A DNA stretch of 64,000 bases. It comes from Chenopodium formosanum. Lineage: Eukaryota > Streptophyta > Magnoliopsida > Caryophyllales > Amaranthaceae. The position numbers and the translations under genes were made by a program. Of this stretch, positions 59,001 to 64,000 are shown piece after piece. Numbering within the stretch: position 1 is the first letter of the stretch; every line of letters starts with the position of its first letter. Location: assembly GCA_024500155.1 (NCBI GenBank), contig CM044871.1, forward strand, positions 80,212,402-80,276,401, read 5' to 3'. The notes under the pieces were generated by a model. That model saw only the letters and a list, made by a program, of their open reading frames with translations. It searched no databases and was not told the DNA's origin.

Positions 59001-60003
59001 TAATAGCAACTCCAGGATTTCTTACATAGTTTGCTTTACAGTTTCAGGGAACACCCAAGTTATGATAAGATTGTAGCAAGTCGCTTGGAGCATCATGATA
59101 TTCATGGTCTAGCAAAAGCTTTGTCTGGTTTGAGTATTGGAAGGCAGATGTAAGCTTTTACTCTTCTATGAGCCTGCCTCTCCTTCCCCCTCCTCCCCTC
59201 TCGTGGCCACTATACGCATCTTTCTTTTTTGTGCTGTTTATGGTTTTGCAAACTATCTACTATAAACCCTATTAAATATTAGATGTCTTGAGAGCCTTTA
59301 TATTCGTGTTTGTTTGATTTACCGTGTTTCATTGAAAAATATAATGACCTCCTAAAGGTTCGGAGTTAACTGTTGTCATATGATCAAACTGTCTTGCAAG
59401 AAAAACCCACAAGCCAGCAAGTATAATTGCTTAGATCTTTTGCTGTTGAATATTAAGTTTAGTTCATCCATTTTCCGCTTTATTTTAAAAATAAATAAAT
59501 AAATAAAACTGTTCTTTGATCGTTCAAAGGACTTGCTAAGTTTATACGCAATGACGTATACGGTATACATATAAGAAGCTTTAGTGTTTGTCTGTAAAAG
59601 CACTTGACTTTTTTGTTGAATAGAAGCATATAGCACCTATCTTGTATGAATTAAATAGTCTGTCTTTTGCATCTATGTTTTCATTTGTAAACTACATACT
59701 ACTATGGCTGCCAAAGTAGATGCCAGAGTTGCTACATTGCGTGAACATTTACTTTCATTTGTTAACAGGCCACTCTGGGAAGACTTGAAACACTGCAAAA
59801 TACCTCTTATGTTTGTTGTTGGAGAAAAAGATGAGAAATTCAAGAGTATCAGTCAGAATATCAGCCGTGTAATGGGTCAGACAACAATTTATGAAGCAGT
59901 TGAAGTTCCTGATTGTGGACATGCTGTTCACTTGGAAAATCCTCTAGCTCTTGTTAGACTGCTGAGACAATTTTTGACAAAACAAGCTAGCAAGGAACGT
60001 TGA
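38015..60003 (+). CDS. PHYLLO: PHYLLO: MenF(truncated)-MenD-MenC-MenH fusion, phylloquinone synthesis
   Basis: Chloroplast multifunctional enzyme of phylloquinone synthesis. Exons: 38015-38173, 38247-38450, 39134-39348, 42589-42706, 42868-42984, 44053-44154, 44244-44303, 44423-44491, 46136-46240, 46306-46500, 46695-46793, 48136-48702, 49290-49514, 50232-50522, 51633-51700, 53063-53221, 53592-53717, 53804-53932, 54015-54126, 54262-54417, 54527-54772, 55050-55217, 57034-57177, 57698-58159, 58389-58691, 58769-58926, 59042-59149 and 59769-60003. They join in frame to 1,699 codons (Arabidopsis about 1,715). Residues 1-53 look like a Ser/Pro-rich transit peptide. Residues up to 348 are the MenF N-terminal half without the chorismate-binding domain. 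About 349-990 are MenD (SEPHCHC synthase) with APGSRSSPL and thiamine-diphosphate motif GDVSFLHDTNGL (from 848). About 990-1432 are MenC (o-succinylbenzoate synthase) with K1172-x-K1174, D1204, E1230, D1253 and K1281. 1433-1699 are MenH with HGFLG, nucleophile S1517 in GYSMG and CGHAVHLENP. Confidence 0.93.
39349..42588. other. Large PHYLLO intron 3 (3.24 kb) with transposon debris
   Basis: Contains an open stretch at 39439-39639 of unrecognised origin, a T-run then G-run (about 40002-40049), an RTE LINE fragment (40675-40986) and Stowaway-like ends (AGTATTTGCAACACTTCC near 41646, GGAGGGAGTA near 42162). It splits codon 193 (AG/A). Confidence 0.7.
40675..40986 (-). pseudogene. RTE-type LINE reverse transcriptase C-terminus fragment
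   Basis: 103 codons with YGTAYWASKKEHIKNIEV, EIHMLRWMCGNTQRDRIRNE and RPKMTW, the hallmark end of plant RTE-clade LINE polyproteins. It is antisense to PHYLLO within intron 3. The polymerase core is absent, so it is a 5'-truncated relic. Confidence 0.8.
48896..48918. repeat. Poly-C tract in a PHYLLO intron
   Basis: More than 20 C, nearly unbroken, in the intron after exon 12. A second C-run of about 16 lies at 49917-49933. Lengths of such runs are prone to sequencing error. Confidence 0.85.
51099..51202. repeat. 52-bp tandem duplication in a PHYLLO intron
   Basis: ACCAGCATAATACGGGTTAT and its following sequence recur at 51151 with few changes. Confidence 0.85.
55336..56451. mobile_element. 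TA-flanked inverted-repeat element (Stowaway/mariner-like, 1.1 kb) in PHYLLO intron 22
   Basis: The ends CTTCCTCTGTTACACATTAT and, in complement, CTTCCTCCGTTACATATTAT form inverted repeats of about 27 bp that continue into GTGCAAC. Each end is bordered by TA. The interior contains CCACCACCAAAACCC-type and GGTGGTGGTGG microsatellites (55450-55770 and 55995-56160) but no transposase. The end sequence fits the CTCCCTCCGT style of Stowaway elements; the length is unusually large. Confidence 0.65.
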
Positions 60004-61330
60004 AATTTGCTGGATTATCAACTTATAAGTAAGCTCATTCTAGCCATCTAATTATTTGCCCGCATCCCAATCCATCCATGTGAAGGTGCTCCATAACGAT
60101 CTCTCAAAAGAGGGAAGATAACATGTTAATAAAATAAAAGGACAGGTTGAATTTTGGAATTGCTATCTGAATTAACTCGTGTAGTACACAACTACAGTTT
60201 GATTATAGCTGTCTCAGTAAACTGTGATGAGCAATCCTGAATTTAATCTACTTTGGGCAGAGACCTTTTCTGGGTATGCCATAATGTTTTTAGCTCGACA
60301 ATCCCGAATAGGGAGGGAAACTACAGTTCTTGTTGGCTGTTCTCACTTTAGCCAACTGAGAAATGTACTCTGAAATACTGTACTTTTAGTATATTTGTAT
60401 TGGTAATGTTTAAATGTAAGTGAATTCTTGTATTATTACAAGGCTGATATGGACTATGAAACAGAATATGGAAGAATACATTTTGTTCAGTTGCAGCTTG
60501 TACAAGAATACGAATCGGGTACATAACCAAACAACAATTTTAATTTCATATGGGTCATCCTCAAGTACATTAACAGCAAAACTGAATAGAAGTACAAATC
60601 ATTTACAGTAATTGTTCCGTTGTTAATTAGTCATCCACTGCTGCGCCACGCTCTAGTGTCCTCAATTGGCAATAATATCATCCATCCATGTTCGTATAGC
60701 CAGTAAGAGTCTAGAGTCGGATCATTATAACAAATGTTTTACAAATTTTATACTTGCATGACTGGTTGTGTACAATCAGGATCAACTGGGTAAAAGGCAT
60801 TTTCATCCGAAATAAGACTAGGATGTGAATATTGATAAAGCCAAGCCTCTACCATATTTGAGGCAAAGCCTCGTATGTTGTAGTATATAGGCTTTGCAAC
60901 GATACACGTCCACATTGATAAATAAGTTATTACATTAAAGTGTTAAAAACACTATGTATACCGCTAAGAAACCTCCTTGAACTTGTGAAGTGGATTCTCT
61001 ATAGGTGAAGGGCAGTCGAGCAAGCTGGAACTTGGAGCTAGAGAGTAGGTTGGCTCCTCTCATGGTGATTGTTTTGAAAGGAAAGAGAGTGGGGAAAAAA
61101 ATGCAAGTTTATTATGTTGATTACAAAACTATAATTAAAACAATTTTTTATTAAATACGGTAAAAATTCAAAATACGTCCTGTGTACACGGAGAAATCTA
61201 ATACGTCCGGTGTACACCTACAAATTTAATTAGGTAGAATATGATTATGGTACCTTACAGAAAGTGATTTTACCAAATTAAAGTTGATTATACCAACTTT
61301 CCTAGGGTTGGATTACTCCAATTGGTCTTG
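60004..61330. other. PHYLLO 3' flank
   Basis: AATAAAATAAAAG near 60129 is a likely polyadenylation signal. Beyond it is AT-rich sequence without recognisable genes. Confidence 0.45.
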
Positions 61331-61727
61331 TATGGACCCGGTCTACAATAAATTATTGTAGACCCAAAATTTGACACTTTCAAATAATATATATAATCAC
61401 ATTCTGGATGATATAATCACTTTTTTAGATGATATAATTATCTTTTTGTGAGTCATATTTTGATCTCATATTAAACCATTTAATGAGATAATATAATTAT
61501 CTTTAGGATGATAAAATTTAAAAATCATCATTTTGAATGATGTAATTTACTATTTGATACTTTTTATAATGATAAATTCACTTTTTGAGTGATACATTTA
61601 CATAATAGTTTCAAGATGACATAATCACTTTTGTAATAATATAATCACATTTCGTATGATATAATCACATTCGTATGATACACTAGAAGGTTGGGTCTAC
61701 AATAAGTTATTGTAGACCAGGTCTATT
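61331..61727. mobile_element. Foldback element with terminal hairpins
   Basis: Each end carries a 23-bp palindrome, GTCTACAATAAATTATTGTAGAC at 61341-61363 and a one-base variant at 61695-61717. Together with flanking bases these form inverted ends of about 34 bp. Between them lie irregular repeats of GATATAATCAC-type. No coding and no clear target duplication. Class uncertain (foldback or Helitron-like). Confidence 0.5.
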
Positions 61728-61841
61728 CTAGTTTTAGTATGGATCAATAGGTCGAATACCAAACAATGTTTTTGAGAATCTTTCTTCAATTAAATCAATT
61801 GACAGGTTCGATTCCAAATTAAGATTGGTAATCTTAAGCAG

Positions 61842-62262
61842 TGGATCCAGATCCATTTTTCACGGATCTGGGTCATCAAATTTTGGACCCGTCAGATCTG
61901 GGTCCTGCTTAAAAAAATGGATCTGGATCCGAGTCTGACCCTTAGATTTAGATCCATTTATCCGTTTTTTAATTTTCCTATTAAAAAAACTAAAATTATT
62001 TGTTTCTTTATTAAAATTGTTGATGATGTTAGTAGTGATAAAAATTAGTTTTTTAAAGAAATGGAATTTTTTATGTTCATATCGGATACATCATCGTTGT
62101 TTTTTTACTTGCTCATTTGTAACATCATGCTTTTTTCGTTGATTATAATTTTAATTTTAAAATATAAGTGTCTATGTTGATTATTTACTTTTTGTTTATA
62201 GATTAATTGTATAGCTTTACTTTAGGTTGAATTTAATAACCTGACGAAAGTTTGAAATTTCA
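61842..62262. mobile_element. Truncated relative of hAT element 3
   Basis: Reverse-complement similarity to about 28562-28930: GGATCTGGATCC motifs, then TCGGATACATCATCGTTGTT and CCTGACGAAAGTTTGAAAT blocks shared in order. Both terminal repeats are missing. Confidence 0.65.
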
Positions 62263-62389
62263 TTCTCTTATAACATATTTATTTCATTTCAGTTCAGCTC
62301 TAATAAGTTCAGTTCTGTTCAGTTCAACTCAGTTCAGTCAATGAGAACATACCCTATGTGTACGATAATTTATAAAGAGACAAATATTA

Positions 62390-62473
62390 CCTCCGTTACA
62401 TATTATTTGCAACGATTTGACATAAAGTAGAGAGGAAAAATGTCTAATCGTTGCAAATAATATGTGACGAAGG
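62390..62473. mobile_element. 84-bp Stowaway-like MITE
   Basis: A near-complete hairpin, CCTCCGTTACATATTATTTG... against ...AAATAATATGTGACGAAGG, with TA on both sides. The terminal sequence is shared with the 1.1-kb element at 55336-56451. Confidence 0.75.
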
Positions 62474-62739
62474 TAGTATAAGTGAGGTATTGTTAGATTC
62501 GTAATAATATGTATTTTATTAATATATAATTTTTATAATATTGTTCATTAACAAATTAAAGATATTTAACGATAAAGACCGCACATAAATTAATAAAGTG
62601 TATCTAAACTTAACTTTTTTTTTATGGTGTGCTAAATATGATCTTAAAGCACTAATAGTAGTACTAATGTTATGAAGTATCTTGCTATCCTAGTACAATA
62701 TAATTGGAGAAATCTGAACCTCTCAAAAGATCAAAAACC

Positions 62740-63762
62740 ATGGCAGTGACTCTATCTCCTACCCAAGTCTCAGCAAAACACTCCTACACCACCACCATCA
62801 CCACCCAAAATAATCGAACTTTCCATCAAATTATCAACAATTCTATAAACCCCAGAAAACTCAGAATACACCCAACTTCAAATGGAAGAAGTAATTTCTC
62901 AGTAATTAAAGCATATATTGAAAACACCAACCCAATTTCCAGTTTTGCAAACAAAGTTATTGGTTCATTACCCATTGTTGGTCTCATTGCTAGAATTGTT
63001 AATGATGAAGGTGGTCTTGCTGGGGATATCATTGATTTTGCTGAATTTCGAAGAAGAGTTGGTAATAAGTGTTCTGTTAATGATTCTAGAGCTTTCTATG
63101 AGTTTCAAGAACGTCGCGGAAGGGTAATTTCTTATTCCTTCTATTACTCGCTTTGTCCGGAATTAATTTTTTAGTAGGGTGCGATAGTGTAATTTGAACT
63201 AGTGATATAATAGGATGTTGTGTCACATGAACTAGCATATTGATTATATAGGGTGTTGATAGTGTAATTTGAACTAGAAATTAATAGGTGCCGATAGTGT
63301 AATTTGAACTAGCATATTGATTATATAGGGTGTTGATAGTGTAATTTGAACTAGTAATTAACAGGGTGCCGATAGTGTAATTTGAAGTATCATATTGATT
63401 ATATAGGTTGTTGATAGTGTAATTTGAACTAGTAATGACGTGACCACTAACTCCGGATAAAAGTTGTACTTAAAACATTGTAATTGTTGAATGTTTGGTG
63501 ATTATGGTTATTAATTTCTACATTTCAATGTCATTTGATGTTATGTATGTAGTTATATATGTAATTTTGGGTGGTAATTGTGGTTTGGTTTGGATAGACA
63601 GGGGAACCATTATACGTTCTACTGTGCTGTTGGTTAGCAGCAATTGGTGCAGGTCTACTTAAATCTGAAGAAATTCTGGAGGGAGTTGCACGCCTTCGTC
63701 TTTCGAATGATATTGAGTTTGAAGAGCAGACTTTTATTGCTAAGATGACTGAAGCAAAAGAG
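62740..63762 (+). CDS. Photosystem I assembly factor PSA3-like, first two exons (partial)
   Basis: The start is ATG 62740. Exon 1 is 62740-63123 (128 codons) with a Ser/Thr-rich N-terminus that looks like a chloroplast transit peptide. A conserved block follows (IGSLPIVGLIARIVNDEGG, IDFAEFRRRVGNKC, DSRAFYEFQERRGR). Exon 2 is 63598-63762 (55 codons) with LYVLLCCWLAAIGAGLLKSEEILEGVARLRLSND. This pattern resembles plant PSA3, a stromal thylakoid-associated protein that helps photosystem I accumulate together with PYG7. Exon 2 appears to end at GAG/GCAAGT, a GC donor, since the family continues with a charged segment and reading through gives unrelated codons. The rest of the gene lies beyond 64000. 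Identity is from motif memory. Confidence 0.6.
63183..63440. repeat. 78-bp composite minisatellite in the PSA3-like intron 1
   Basis: GATAGTGTAATTTGAA starts at 63183, 63258, 63293, 63335, 63371 and 63413. Spacing alternates near 35 and 42, giving a higher period of about 78 bp. Confidence 0.85.
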
Positions 63763-64000
63763 GCAAGTCAATATCATTATTTTTTGCTTCCTATGTGTTC
63801 AATATCAACTATTCCGTTTGTCCGTAATCAATAGTCACATTCATATATATACTAGTTTAGGAAGTCCGAAAAACATAATGAAGTTGTTCCCTTTCATGAT
63901 ATTGTAATTGTAAGTGTTTATAATTATGTCTCCCAACATTGCACAAGTTGAATTAGATGATGGGGTGAAGATGGAAATGAGTCAGAACTCAACTGTAGTA
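63763..64000. other. Intron 2 of the PSA3-like gene (incomplete)
   Basis: AT-rich sequence after the presumed GC donor; no acceptor with matching coding is seen before the window ends. Confidence 0.5.

Noticed and set aside
59704..59768. In-frame upstream extension of the last PHYLLO exon, starting with ATG
   Set aside because: No acceptor precedes it, and the downstream acceptor at 59768 keeps the frame with exon 27. It would need intron retention.
62704..62739. Longer N-terminus for the PSA3-like protein
   Set aside because: The upstream frame begins at TTG; the first ATG is 62740, followed by a transit-peptide-like sequence.

Overview
The window is nuclear DNA of a flowering plant, most likely a eudicot. 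The evidence is intron-rich genes with GT-AG splice sites, two plant-specific chloroplast-targeted proteins, and plant transposon types (Tat-lineage Ty3 elements, CACTA, hAT, Stowaway-like, L1 and RTE LINEs). The species cannot be named from the sequence alone.

Region 1 (1-25,330) is a transposon graveyard with clear nesting. A LINE remnant on the minus strand (about 23,343-24,520) was hit by a CACTA element whose 3' end is at 23,339. The CACTA carries a 171-bp tandem array. A large Tat-type Ty3 retrotransposon on the minus strand lies in that array, with LTRs of about 3.1 kb, PBS at 16,536-16,553 and PPT at 3,595-3,608. That element was hit in its 3' LTR by a second Ty3 element (right end at 2,386) and in its 5' LTR by a 1.17-kb hAT-like element. 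The Tat element has the order gag-protease-RT-RNase H-second RNase H-integrase, all decayed by stops and frameshifts. Between pol and the 3' LTR it carries an opposite-strand spliced accessory gene with its own TATA box. Clusters of GGCGCC palindromes sit just upstream of the TATA boxes both in the LTRs and at this antisense gene. A putative solo LTR lies at 24,632-25,329.

Region 2 (25,335-36,223) holds the RIO1 atypical protein kinase gene: 12 coding exons that join in frame to 556 codons. About 3.1 kb upstream lies a partial copy of its 5' end, cut off after 42 codons and fused in frame to a 5'-truncated L1 LINE. A hAT-like element ends about 50 bp before the untranslated first exon of the intact gene.

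Region 3 (38,015-60,003) is one 22-kb gene of 28 coding exons giving 1,699 codons. It is PHYLLO, the chloroplast MenF-MenD-MenC-MenH fusion of phylloquinone (vitamin K1) synthesis. The MenF part lacks the chorismate-binding domain, as known for Arabidopsis PHYLLO. Introns carry an RTE LINE fragment, a 1.1-kb TA-flanked inverted-repeat element and long homopolymers.

Region 4 (60,004-64,000) is AT-rich, with a foldback element, a truncated hAT relative and a short Stowaway-like MITE. The first two exons of a chloroplast protein resembling photosystem I assembly factor PSA3 follow, and the gene runs off the right edge. PHYLLO and the PSA3-like gene both serve photosystem I (its quinone cofactor and its assembly). 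This adjacency is noted only; there is no sign of shared regulation.
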